A stretch of 64,000 nucleotides of DNA from assembly GCA_008638375.1 (NCBI GenBank), contig CM018036.1, positions 16,076,651 through 16,140,650 of the forward strand, in the 5' to 3' direction. Positions 33,612 through 46,800 of this stretch are shown here, piece by piece. The DNA is from Nyssa sinensis (lineage: Eukaryota > Streptophyta > Magnoliopsida > Cornales > Nyssaceae). The notes under the pieces are model-generated. The model did no database searches, was not told the origin of the DNA, and saw only the letters and a list, made by a program, of their open reading frames with translations. The stretch's first letter is position 1; every line of letters starts with the position of its first letter. A program made the translations under genes and the position numbers.

Positions 33612-35958
33612 TTTCGAAGCTTTCTCCTTGAGGGCAATAGCGTGACACTCTCGGGAGGTTGGCTGACATTCTCGGACCGAGTGTACGCTCTGGTTGTTGA
33701 CGTACTTCAGACACTGATGAAGGGTCAAAGTGACTGCCCCTATCTGGTGTAACCAGGGTCTCCCGATGATGACGTTGTATGGAGACTTCATGTTCAACAC
33801 CATGTATTCCGAGATGGTGGTCTTCTGCCCTTCACCTTCTCCTACAGTGGTAGGAAGGTCAACTCTCCCCAGTGAGGTGCTGAGGTTGCCATCAAAAGCT
33901 GCCATCACGGCAGTGGTGGGCTTGACGTTGTCCTGGTCTATGCCCATCTGTTTAAGCGGGTTATAGAACAGAATGTTGACTGAGCTGCCAGTGTCGACTA
34001 GGACTCTTCTGGTCTCGAAGTTAGCAATTCTGAGGGTAATAACAAGGGCATCACTGTGAGGGCAGTGTACCCCTACTAGATCTTGCTCAGTGAACTGGAT
34101 CTCCAGCCCTGGCTTGAGCCTCTTTTCGACGTTGGAGATCTGCAAGACGTTCGGGGCGGTTCTGGCCTCCCGAGCATATCTCTTTCTTACCCTGTTGGAC
34201 ATTCCTGTAACAGGGGAGTCAGCATGGAGGACGTAGATGACGTGATTGTTTTGCCTCTGAGGCTCGTTTCGTCCTTCCCTCTGCTCCTGCCTCTGTTCGG
34301 GCCTCTGATCTGGCCGCTGCTGAGGCTTGTCCTCTTGGGGATTCTGTCTTCCGTCCTGCTTTGACGAACTCCCGAAGACGTCCCTTCTTTATGAGTTGCT
34401 CTATCTCATATCGGAGGGTCCTGCAAGAGTTAGTTGTATGTCCATGATCTTTATGGAAATTACAATACTTACTTTGGTCCTGTAGGCTGGGATCTCCTTT
34501 GATTGGCTCCGGCCACCTCAGGTTCTCCCGATCTCTGATCTGCCGGAGTACCTGGTTCGGAGTGGTGTTCAGAGGAGTGAAGTTGGTGAACTCCCTTGGT
34601 GCAGAGTTGTACACAGCTCTGGGAGCTGTTCTCTTCTCTGGGCTCCTGGCCCTCTTTTTGTTGGAGTCTCTTCTGTGATCCTCCCGCTTCGGATTATCCC
34701 TTTAGGTCTGATCCTTGCCCCTCTGGGCTGAGCGGTTGGCCTCTTCCAGGTTGATGTATTTTCTGGCCCGATCCATCAATGCCGCCATATCGGCTGGAGG
34801 GCTCTTTGTCAAGGAATCTCTGAACCCACCTTGGGCAAGCCCGGCTGTAAGGGCTACTAAAAGGAATTTTGAGCTGTAATCAGTGATCTCAGTGAGTTCG
34901 GTGTTGAAGTGTGCAATGTAGGCTCGGAGGGATTCCTCCCTGGTCTGCTTAACGTTCAGCAGGAATTCTGGCCCCCTTCTGAGCCTCCTGCTGGTCATAA
35001 ACCTGTCCAAAAACTACCTACCGAGCTCATAGAAGCTGGTAACGGAGTTCGGAGGGAGGTTGTGGAACCACTTCAGAGCAGTTCCCTTTAAGCTGGTGAT
35101 GAACGTCCAGCACATGAAAGCATCTGAAGCTCCGTGAAGGGCCATCGTATGCTGATAATGAGAAAGGTGATCTCCTGGATCTCCAGATCCGTCGTAAAGA
35201 GTGAACTTGGGCACCATGAACTTTCTGGGCCTCTCTTTTGACTGTGATAGCGTGAGTGAACGGAGTGGCCAGTCTTCCGAGCAGCCTGGCCAGTTCGTCT
35301 TGCTCTAGAGGGTTCTGAGGTCCTCTCAAGCCGATTGTCCGGTCTATAAACTCGGCAATTTCCTCTACCCTTTGCGGGTCTCTGAGTCTGACATCTTGTG
35401 AACCCTGCCTGACAGCCTCGGCTTCAGGGTAGTAGGGTGGAGTACGCCCTTCGGACGGAGGAGGAATCCGAACCGGAGGGACTGGTGCTGCATGATAAGG
35501 TTCCTGCGGTGCCGGCGGTGCTCCCGAAACCCTAGGAGTTGGGGCTCGAGTAGTGTTTCGGTAATGCACATCGGGAACGAAAGCGGATGTTCCCCAGCCA
35601 GGAACTGTTGATGGCTGTGGATCTCGGCCAGCGCGAGCAACGCCTGAGGGGTGCCCAGGCAGGTTGGTTGGGGCCTGCCACGAAGTTCTTCGTCCTCCGT
35701 GGCAACAGGAGGTTGCGTTTCCGCAACGAAGTTGACCGTCGGGCTAGGAGAAGCCACCGCTTGGTTCTGCGTGAGCGTTGCCAGCGTTCTAATGATGGCC
35801 AGCAATTGCTCCTGCACCAGTTCATTGTGTCGTTTTATTGCTTCGATTTCTTGTCGCATAGGGTTGGCCGCTGGTCTCTTTGTGCGAGAAGCAAGCGGCT
35901 GACGCTGAGCGTTTTGCGCATTCTGAGCATTCTGTCGTGGTCGGAGATTTGGTGCCAT
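33609..35958 (-). pseudogene. Tat copy 2 gag-protease frame (frameshifts and stops)
   Basis: Starts MAPNLRPRQN at 35958. Domain order is as in copy 1: Pro-rich N-terminus, gag domain (ALKWFHNLPPNSV, FMTSRRLRRGPEFLLNVKQ), basic linker, zinc-binding segment YCNFHKDHGHTTNSC, protease with an intact VLVDTGSSVNILFY box and IIGRPWLHQIGA. Lesions are a -1 base near 35685, a +1 base near 35243, TAG at 35014, TAA at 34702 and a +1 base near 34358. Ends at the conserved UAG (33609-33611). It would supply capsid and protease only if helped by another copy. Confidence 0.9.
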
Positions 35959-36014
35959 GGTTTTCCGGTGGGGAAAAAGATGAGTTTATGAATAGAGCAC
36001 TTGGAGATTAGTCG

Positions 36015-36032
36015 TTCCCACAGACGGCGCCA
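36015..36032 (-). other. Primer binding site of Tat copy 2
   Basis: TGGCGCCGTCTGTGGG on the reverse strand, three bases inside the 5' LTR. Confidence 0.75.
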
Positions 36033-36035
36033 AAC

Positions 36036-36719
36036 TGATGCTGCACTTTTTGACTCACAACACGTGTGGGCTCCGTGACCTGTAGAATACTCAGAGAGAT
36101 GATCAGAGGACCACCGGATTGGCTCCGACGGTAGCCGCTCCGATGCTTAAGTAAGTAAGAGAATTGAAAGACTGTATTGAAAGCCAAAGAATGAGCATGA
36201 AAGTAAAAGCGTACCTCTAGGGTTTAATATATAAGCCGTGGCTTTCCTAAGTTGATTAGGATTCGATGCCATGAATATAGGGATATGATCATCGGAGATT
36301 GCAGTTACCTTCTGGAGCCTTGAGTCGTAGATGGAGATAACTATAAATAGTAGTTTCCGCATTGAAGACCGTTTCCTTATTCCCCGCTTGACAGTTGTTA
36401 AGGAAACCATAAGGTTGGATCCATATGAAGTGTTGAATAAATATTGTCCAGAACGGGAGGTCTGGAAGATGTATACATGAGAATGTCTTGAAGGCTTCAT
36501 CTGCACTGTATGACCGAGTTTATCGGCTCTGAATGATATATAAATAAGAATGCCCTGAAGGCTTGTGGCTGCTCTGTATGATAGACATATATGAGAATAC
36601 CCTGAAGGCTTGTGGCTGTTCTGTATGATCGAAATTGTCAGCTCTGTAGGATCGAGATTTGTTAACTCAGTGGGCACACGTGTCTCAAAGTGATTGGTGT
36701 GTCTGTTTGTGGTATATCA
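36036..36719 (-). repeat. 5' LTR of Tat copy 2
   Basis: 684 bp, nearly identical to 24559-25242 (about six transitions by hand count). Confidence 0.95.
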
Positions 36720-36724
36720 GCTAG

Positions 36725-39700
36725 TGTGTTTTAAATATTGCATGGCAGTTCTAAAGGAGTGCAGTTTCTGTGTTAGGCATGTTTCTGGGATTAAAATTTC
36801 ATGCCTGGATAGAGATTTGGGTGGAGACTGGATGCATATCCCCTTGGTTAATATATCATGGTAGACGCAAGCAGTAACCACTTGACCTTCTAGAGTTTTT
36901 TGCTTGAATAATATTACGTTAGTGAGCTCATTAAGCCCTTTCCGGTGTATATTGATGAGATGAGATGTTGTATTTTATAATTTTTGTAACATTGTATTCT
37001 TGAATCTTAGTTTTTCAATACTGCTTAGTTCGAGACTGTACCCACAACTTGGCATGGGCTATAATGTTCTAACTATGTGAAAAATGGTATTTTTATTTTT
37101 ATTTTTTTGAGTAGGATAGTATTATTATAACTCGAACATATATAAAATAAGATATTTTAATTATTAAATGGTATAAATATTTAGTTTTTATTAATCTTGA
37201 TCATTTTATTTTTAATTTTAAATTATCTAATAATTAAAATATCATATATATGATGTGAGTTGGAAGATAGAATAACATTATAAATTATTTTCAGTAATGC
37301 TATTTAATTAAATAAATTTAGTCCTAATTATAAATTAACTAATGATAACAAATGATATAATTTATTGTAATTATTTCAAGTGTCTAATCAGTATATGATT
37401 TCAACTTACTGTGTTATACTAATAATCATTAAACTACTATTTTACATCCCATGCAAGCCTTTATGTTCCGACTTAGGCATTGATTTCATCAGGCGACACC
37501 ACTGGCCTAAATTAAGATGATTGGTGGGTTGGCCATTAATCGGTCTGTCAAAATAATTCAGAGTGACCCCTTTTTCAGTTAATGGCCTGTTTTCAATGCT
37601 CCATGAATCCTCTAATTAGGATTTTTTTACCAAACTCAACTTATTTGAGTTTGATTTAATTTAATATATGTAAATTTTTATTTTAATTTTTAAAATATAA
37701 TTTTAAAAATAATTTTTTAACAAAATTATATATTTAAATTAATAAATTTTTTGAAATTATCTCAAATTTTTGTTAATTTGTACAAGTCATTCGAAATCGT
37801 TATTAGTTTAAAACCACATATTAAATATGCGATTTTAAAAATTAGATAAATTTGATAAATAAATTAAAATTATCTACGTCGGATTAAATAAAATAAAAAA
37901 CTCACTACCATTTAGTAAAAGATTCTCCCAAAAATAAAATTAAATGTGTATGTGTTTGTGTGTCTCTGTATGTATGTATGTATGTGTAATCCCAATACAG
38001 TGAGATTGCTATTTGTTAGAGAGAGAATATTAAGATGAGAAAGAAAGTCAAAATATTATATTTAATTAATGGATAATTCAATCAATTTACTTATTTTGTT
38101 TTTTCCATTAGTTCAACAACTTTGACAAAAAGTATAATATAATTTTAAAAATTAGAGAGATAATATATGTAATTATTAAAAAACTTAATAAAAATAAGTA
38201 TAATTTACCTTAAAAATATCGACAAGAGGAAGCCCATTAAATAGCATGTCTATTACAATAGCTCCAATCACTTTTAATTTTCTTTCCCACTTTTTGGATA
38301 TATTTTTTTTTACTATTGACAATTAGTAATTTTTTTTTTTTGGTTAAAACTTTGGACTCGAACAAGTCCATATTTTATTTTCGAGTGATGTTGTGTATAT
38401 TCTTTGCTAGCATTGTTGCAAAGTGTGTTTTCTGATTTTTTATTTTTTTTAGTTGCACCGGTTAAATTTCATGGGATAGTACTTGGCGTCGATTCTAGCC
38501 TCTCCTATTCATATATTATCACATCCTTAATATGACATATATATATATATATAATTGCACTAATATCATGTAATTATTTAATTTTAACTAAAAAAATAAA
38601 ATTAAAGAATATATGTATATTGTATACGGAACATATTATAATTAATATAAGTATCTAGAGTAGAACAAAATTCTATTACTTAATTTAGAGCTAAATATTA
38701 TTTATTCTGATATGCTTGTAATTACTCACAAGTCATAATAATCGATTAAGTGCAAATAATTTGACCTTATTAATAATAAGTTTTAAAAGGACAGCTGTTT
38801 ACGCTTACCTTTTTTCTATAACAGCAAAAGAAATCATAACGCCAAGTTTCTTAACTACTCTTCATACTGGGTCTAGGACATAGCAAAAGCCATTGTTACG
38901 AAGACATTGTTTTGTCAAAAATATAACAACATTATCAATCATGAATCATTTGGTGCAGCTTAGAAAATTTTACATATTTCTCATAAGGCCAAATATAAGC
39001 TATACAAGTTTATATTCAATGATCTTCGGACCATTAGTCGCAGTAGTTTAGTTGGAGGCTACATGTCCACATGAGTTTACGTATTGCATATATGTAATCT
39101 TTATTTAAACTGTTGGACCATTAGCTAGTTTGATTATGAAACTGTGCTTTCAGTGTTCCAAGTGTCTATTGGTAAGTACATCTAGCTATTTACTAGTTGA
39201 TTGTGTCTAATCCATTAATTTTTATTTTTATTTTGTTTTAGCTACCAAGTAATAAGAGTTCTTGAGTCCTATTGATTGAGAGATCAACTAGATACACCTG
39301 AGCTATTAACTCAGTTAGTGGTTTGGTTTTAGGTAGCAATTGATTTGCTTTTGTTGGTTAAGTTGTTGTTGTCAGGTGCGAAGAAAGTAATTCTTGATGA
39401 ATGACCTTAATTAATAGCTAAAAATTGAAAGCTAGGTGCTTTTACTTGTTATCAACCAAGATCAATATGTTTTGTATTGGCATTTTGAATGCTATTGTTA
39501 ATGTTTTTTAAAACAAAACTTTGTTTGACAATCAGAGTTTGCACTTATACTAATGAATTTTTTAATTGCATTCACGTAAGCCTAGCCCCGTTCGGGAGTC
39601 ATTTTCATCACATGTGAATCTTGTCACGAAATTTATTCGCGATTGGACTCGTGTGTATGAAAATCGATTCTTGAATTGTCCAGAGAGGACAGTTCGGGAA

Positions 39701-40023
39701 TGCATAAATCTGCATTGCAATCAATAGCGCATATGCTTGAATATTTCACTATGATAAAATTTCAGCACGGTCTCCTATTGTTCTCTGGGTATATATTAGG
39801 CGTGTTAACGTCTATCTCGTATACTTGGAAAACCCTGGGGAGATGCTGCCGAAATTTTGTCCGAGTGGAATCAAGCATTTGATTGCTGCTGATTGCAATG
39901 TAGATTGTGCATTCACGAATGGGATAGGACCACCTTACCCTTTAGAGAGAAGTTGGAGGTGATAGGATTTGTGTTTCATATTTATAACGAGTATCATTTT
40001 TGACTTGTATTAGGTAGACAAAA
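36725..40023. other. CACTA internal region upstream of the transposase, no gene seen
   Basis: 3.3 kb of mostly very AT-rich sequence without a supported ORF. By position it is the remainder of the presumed 5' intron or leader. Short TA and TATG microsatellites lie at 37971-37986 and 38539-38552. Confidence 0.45.
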
Positions 40024-43000
40024 ATGGATAAGAGTTGGATAGACTTGAGGGGCAGGCATTTGCCAGGGTATGTGAAGGGAATCAAAGATTTTATTAAGTT
40101 TACTCGTGCATCTGCAGATGGGAGAAATAGGATAAGATGTCCATGTAGGAGGTGCAATAATAGGGATTATATGCACATAGATGAGGTCAAAGAGCACCTA
40201 GTCGAACACGGGATGGACAAGCGGTATACGTGTTGGGAATTTCACGGGGAACGCCGTGACGTACGAGTAGTATTTGATGATGAAGAAGAAGACGACGATG
40301 TTGACTTTGGTGATAATGTTGGGGTTGGTTACGAAGGCTTGCCACAAATGCTGGCAGACTTGCAGGGGGCTACAACTGGGGCGAGTAGTCACAGGAGTGA
40401 CACGGGACCATCGACCACGTTTGAGTCGTTGTTGAGGGAAGCAAGGCAGCCGTTATACCCGAGTTGTGATAAGTTTTCCAAACTGGAGTTTCTCGTGAAA
40501 CTCCTTCATCTTAAGACCATCAACCGTTGGAGTAACAAATCAGTTACTATGGCCATTGAATTGATTAAAGCAGTGCTTCCTACTGGGGAGACCCTTCCGA
40601 ACTCATATTACGAGGCGAAAAGAATATTAAGAGATTTGGGCCTCGAGTATATTCCCATACATGCTTGCAAAAACGATTGCATGTTATTTTGGAAGGAGAC
40701 TGAACAATTGAAGGAGTGTACGGTGTGCCACGAACCTAGGTACAAGCTGAATGAAGGAAAGAATAAGACAATTCTGCACAAGGTGCTTAGATATTTTCCC
40801 TTAAAACCGAGGCTACAAAGGTTGTACATGTCTCAGAAGACGGCAGAAGATATACGGTGGCATAAGGAGAAGCGTGTTGCTGAGGAAAATGTATGTAGGC
40901 ATCCGGCAGATTCACAAGCTTGGGCTGAGTTTGATACAAATCACGAATGGTTTGCAAATGAGCCACGTAATGTACGACTTGGGTTGGCTAGCAACGGTTT
41001 CAACCCGTTCGGTGACATAAGTAATGCCTATAGCATGTGGCTGGTGTTGCTTGTGCCGTATAACTTGCCACCGTGGAAATGCATGAAAGAACCATTTATC
41101 TACATGTCGTTGCTTATTCCAGGGCCGAAGTCTCCTGGTAATGAAATTGATGTGTACTTGCATCCTTTAGTGGACGAGTTGAAGGAATTGTGGGAGGTGG
41201 GAGTGGAGGCATACGACGTCTCTAAGAATGAGACATTTCAATTGCATGCCGCGTTACTTTGGACCATAAATGACTTTCCAGCATACGGGAACTTGTCTGG
41301 GTGGAGCACTAAGGGGTATCTGGCATGTCCAGTTTGCAATAAGGATGCATGTTCTCTACATTTGTCAAATGGGAGGAAAATATGTTACATGAGCCATCGT
41401 CGTTTTCTACCGCCATCGCATGGTTGGCGAAATCGGCAGAAGCATCTATTTGATGGACAAATTGAGCGCAGATTGCCACCTCTATTGTTGTCTGGCAAAG
41501 ACGTGTTAGCGCAATTGGCAGTCATCCAACCAGTGAGGTTTGGGAAGATACCGGGTAGTAAGAAGAGGAAGCGTACTGATGTGGACTTAAATTGGACGAA
41601 GAAAAGCATATTTTTTGATTTGCCGTACTGAGAGACTCTTAAGTTGAAGCACAATTTGGATGTGATGCACATCGAGAAAAACATATGTGATAATATGCTA
41701 GGAACTGTAATGAACATTGAAGGGAAGACAAAAGATAGTGTTAAAGCCCGGTTGGACTTGCAGGAGCTGGGAATAAGGAAAGAGCTGCACTTAATACATA
41801 GCGGTGATAAATATATCGTGCCTCCTGCACAGTATACGTTATCATCCGCAGAGAGAATGAGGATTTGCGAGTGGTTTAAATCGGTGAAGTTCCCAGATGG
41901 ATACGCATCGAATATATCTCGGTGTGTAAATGTTATAGATGGGAAAATATCCGGATTGAAGAGCCATGACTACCATGTCCTTTTACAACGACTTCTTCCG
42001 GTTGCACTACGTGGGTATCTCACAGATCACATATCGACTACAATAACTGAGTTGGGTTGCTTCTTTAGAGAATTATGTGCGAAGACGTTGAATGTGCAAG
42101 TACTTGACAAGCTCGAAGGGATGTTGTCGTGATCCTCTGCAAGTTGGAACAGATTTTCCCTCCAGCTTTCTTCGATATCATGGTCCACTTAGCCGTGCAT
42201 TTGCCTCATGAGGCAAAAATTGGCGGACCTGTCCAATACAGTTGGATGTATCCAATAGAAAGGTACATTTAATTTTGTCAATTGTGTTATATATCCATCC
42301 TAACTATTTTAATCTATAATTGATTAATTATCAAAACAGATATTTGCACACATTAAAGCAATATGTGCGTAACAGAGCACAACCGGAAGGGTCAATTGCT
42401 GAGGCTTACATTGATGCTGAATGTCTCACCTTCTGCTCTATGCATCTTGAAGATATTGAGACAAGGTTTAATCGTCAAGAGCGAAATTCTGATAGATGTC
42501 CAGGGCAACAACGAACTGGCCTTGCGGTGTTTAATCAGACTGTGTGGCCAATAGGTGCCCGTATATATGAATGGTGTCATCCTCAAGACTTGGAAAGAGC
42601 CCACTACACCGTGCTCAACAACTGCGAGGAGACATTGCCATATTTTAAGTAAGTTTATTTTGATCATTGCAATACTACGTTAATATACAAATGTAAGTTA
42701 CATATAACATATCTCATCTCATGCAGTGAGCATACGCTCGAGCTTCAGAGAGAACATGTATCAAGTTCTGATCTGGAGCAAAGACAAAAAAATTTGTTTC
42801 CAAAGTGGTTCGGAGATCACGTAAGAATAGGTTTCAATTAATTGTAATTTTATTAGTTAATGCATTTGTATAGTGATAATTTTGTACTTGTACTGAATTA
42901 ATAGATGAAGCTATTACGCCACCAACAATCTCCTGAGGCGTACGATCAATTATATTCCTTGGCATGTGGTCTTGATCAAAGAATATCCCGCTACACCGGT

Positions 43001-43708
43001 TTAATTGTTGATGGTGTTCGATTTCACACGAGGGAACGTGAGGTCATCCGACGAACACAGAATAGCGGGGTCCTTGTTGAAGGAGATGGTGACGGAGGAC
43101 AAACTGTAGAGTACTATGGTGTTTTAAAAGACATCATACAGTTGCATTATTGTTACGGTCATTCTGTATATATTTTTAAATGTGATTGGTGGGATGTAAC
43201 TAATAAGAAGACTGGAATGCAGATTGATAATCACTTCATAAGTGTTAATACGTCACGTACGGCATTTAAAGATGATCCGTATGTTTTGGCATCAGTTGCA
43301 AAACAAGTTTTCTATTTGAAGGACACAAAAATAAGAGGTGATTGGCATGTTGTCCAAAAAATAAAAACTAGAAATGTTTATGATGTCCTAGAAGTTGGCG
43401 AGGGAGATGAAGAGTTGGAGAGGATTGAGGAGGCACTACAAGAAGAGTCTCAAACTGCCCACGATGGTGTTGTGCGACATGATCAGGAAGATGTTAGTCC
43501 GTATCAGTTGAATAGAACTGATGTAGAACCAATTCATGTCGTAGCTTCCGACGTCACCAATACCACACAATTAGATCCGATGGATGCAACGTTCATTAAT
43601 GATGATGATGACGAGGAAAGTGATTTTGATGATGATACATTGTTAGAGTATTGTACCGAGACTGAAGAAAATTCAAGTTCAGATGATGATACAAACTCAG
43701 ATGAGTAA
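40024..43708 (+). pseudogene. CACTA TNP2-type transposase gene, four coding exons, broken
   Basis: Exons 40024-42262, 42340-42648, 42727-42820 and 42905-43708; introns are GT-AG and phases match. ATG 40024 opens an N-terminal transposase-associated zinc domain (SWIDLRGRHLPGYVKGI, IRCPCRRCNN). The Transposase_21 core follows (RWSNKSVTMAIELIKAVLP, GLASNGFNPFGD, YNLPPWKCMKEPFIYMSLLI, HNLDVMHIEKNICDN). Next is a DUF4218-like region (PHEAKIGGPVQYSWMYPIER, AYIDAECLTFCSMHLE). Exon 4 carries a DUF4216-like part (YYGVLKDIIQLHY, VYIFKCDWWDV) and a very acidic C-terminus. Lesions are TGA at 41629 where the family has Trp after LPY, and a one-base frameshift at about 42117-42132. Excision and integration of the CACTA element would be its role; as read here it is inactive. 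Confidence 0.88.
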
Positions 43709-43824
43709 TTGTAGTAGGTGTTACATGTGGTAAGATCAAGTGTAATGGATATTCAATTTTATGCTGTAATAGATTTTAATTTTTATGATGTAATGGAATT
43801 TACTTTTAAACTTTTGTTTTAGAT

Positions 43825-46800
43825 ATGGTTAGACCAGGATCACGTAGACGCGCAGCCCCGATGGACCCATCGACCCCTTCCCCTCCCTCTGCAGGATCGA
43901 CCGATCCTGCCATTGATGGTATGGATAGTTTCATTTTGTATTAATGCTTATATAAATATGGTACTAATTGTTTCTATTTTATTGTTTCTAAAGCTTCGGC
44001 CACCACCAGTGCTAGACGAGGGCGTGGTAGGTCGAAGAATCAGAGTTTGCAGACACAGATGGAGGCAGTAGGGGGTGCGCAACTCCGGATTGAGCTACCT
44101 GAGGGCTTGCTGAAGCCCATTGGTAGGTGGACACAGCAGTTCATCACAGAGGTCGGCATCATTTGCCGACTACGCGCCCCATTCCATATTACTGACTGGA
44201 GTCACGTCACTCAAGAGGATTTACAGGCTATTCATGGGCAGATCCTGGTATGTCTTTTATTATTTTGTTGAACTAAATTTTAACATTTCTAATGCCGTAA
44301 TGTTTTGACAATGACATGCTTCACAGGAGAAGTTTGACATCGATCTCCACCTACCTCACGTAGCGAGGGCTGTGGATCGTTACTTGGGAGTCCGTTTCAG
44401 GGACTATCGATACCATCTGCACATGCACTACGAGGCGGAGGTGGCAGCCGGTAGAGAGCCCCGTGATAGACCCTACAGGGGGGTGACGGTGGAGGATTGG
44501 ATGTTACTGTGCGACCGGTTCGCAAGTGATACATTCCAGGTAAAAATTGTTCAAATTACTTTTGTTGTCTGGTTTAAATCAGTATCATTTATACTAACCT
44601 TCTTTGTTTTGGCCAAGTGTAGGAACTAAGCAGGAAGAATAGCGAGAGTAGAAGCAAGTAGAAGGTGACCCACTGTGGTGGATCACGTTCTTTTGTACAG
44701 TATAGGCATGATATGGTAAGTTAATAAATGTATTAAGTTCTTATTGTATAATCTATTCATGAAATCACTCTTCATAAGCTACTATTTATTTGCTCCAGCG
44801 AGACCAGGACACCGGTGCACCACCCAGCCCCATTGATTTGTGGCACAGGATGCACTACAACCCTAATAAGGGTTGGGCTGGGCTTGAAGCACAGCGAATT
44901 TATGTAAGTTTTTATGTAACTTGCTACAGTATTACTAATTTAATATTAATCTAAAGTTATAAAATTAGTAACATATATTTATGTTTTTATAGGAGGAGAT
45001 GGTCCGGCTGCATGATCAGCCGACACCTGAGGGTCAGGATCCGCCGACCGATGACCAGATACGGGAGACTGTTCTGGGCAAGAGGCGTGGCTATGTGCGT
45101 GGCTTAGGGACTGGGATGGCGCCGATGACATCGTCCTTTGAGAGTGATGCTAGGGCACACTCAGCTACGGAGGCAGTTCAGCAAGAGAATGTAGTGTTGC
45201 GCCAGAGACTAGATAGCCTCGAGGAGCGATATGCCGAGATACAAACTCTTTTGCAGACGATGATCAGCCAACAGCGTGACTCTTCACAACCTTGGAAAGT
45301 TTTTAAAATTATATACTTTCGTGGATTTATTATTTATATAAAATGCACCGAAACCACCTCACACACCTCACAAATGATAAAATAGACTTGCACGAACTTA
45401 CGACACTCGGTTCCGATGCCTCGTTTGAAACTTATGCAAGTTTCAGCCTCAAAAAGGCCCATTTTGGGGTTTTGACAGACCAAAATTCTGGATATTAGCC
45501 TAACTACACTGAAACCACCGAAACCACCTCACAAATGATAAAATAGACTTGCACGAACTTACGACACTCGATTCTGATGCCCAGTTTGAAACTTATGCAA
45601 GTTTCAGCTCCAAAAAGGCCCATTTTGGGGTTTTGACAGACCAAAATGCCGGATATCGGCCTAACTGCACCGAAACCACCTCACACACCTCAAAAATGAT
45701 AAAATAAACTTGCACGAACTTACGACACTTGGTTCCGATGCCCGGTTTGAAACTTATGCAAGTTTCAGCTCCCAAAAGGCCTATTTTGGGGTTTTGACAG
45801 ACCAAAATGCCGAATATCGGCCTAACTGCACCGAAACCACCTCACACACCTCACAAATGATAAAATAGACTTGCACGAACTTACGACACTCGGTTTCGAT
45901 GCCCGATTTGAAACTTATGCAAGTTTCAGCTCCAAAAAGGCCCATTTTAGGGTTTTGACAGACCAAAATGCCGGATATCGGCCTAACTGCACCGAAACCA
46001 CCTCACACACCTCAAAAATGATAAAATATACTTTCACGAACTTACGACACTCGGTTCCGATGCTCCGTTTGAAACTTATGCAAGTTTCAGCCTTAAAAAG
46101 GCCCATTTTAGGGTTTTGACAGACCAAAATGCCGGATATCAGCCTAACTGCACCGAAACCACCTCAAACACCTCACAAATGATAAAATAGACTTACACGA
46201 ACTTACGACACTCAGTTCCGATGCCTGGTTTGAAACTTATGCAAGTTTCAGCCTCGAAAAGGCCCATTGTCGGGTTTTGACAGACCAAAATGCTGGATAT
46301 TGGCCTAACTGCACCGAAACAACCTCACACACCTCAAAAATAATAAAATAGACTTGCACGAACTTACGACACTCGGTTTCGATGCCCGGTTTGAAACTTA
46401 TGCAAGTTTCAGCCACAAAAAGGCCCATTTTGGGGTTTTGACAGACCAAAATGCCGAATATCGGCCTAACTGCACCGAAACCACCTCACGTACCTCACAA
46501 ATGATAAAATATAGTTGCATGAACATACGAAACTCGGTTCCGATGCCTGGTTTGAAACTTATGCAAGTTTCAGCCTCAAAAAGGCCCATTTTGGGGTTTT
46601 GACAGACCAAAATGCCGGATATCGGCCTAACTGCACTGAAACCACCTCAAACACCTCACAAATGATAAAATAGACTTGCACGAACTTACGACACTCGGTT
46701 CCGATGCCCGGTTTGAAACTTATGCAAGTTTCAGCCTCAAAAAGGCCCATTTTAGGGTTTTGACAGACCAAAATGCCGGATATCGGCCTAACTACACCGA

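Larger units (their letters stand above)
24559..36719 (-). mobile_element. Tat-lineage Ty3/gypsy LTR retrotransposon, copy 2
   Basis: 12,161 bp, with two 684-bp LTRs (24559-25242 and 36036-36719) and TSD gctag (24554-24558 and 36720-36724). Same layout as copy 1 and long stretches of near-identical protein. I counted about six differences between the LTRs (under 1%), all transitions, so the insertion is recent. Yet the body holds at least four stops and five single-base frameshifts in gag-pol, and stops or frame breaks in gene A. It is nested in the CACTA element between its promoter and transposase. Confidence 0.95.
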
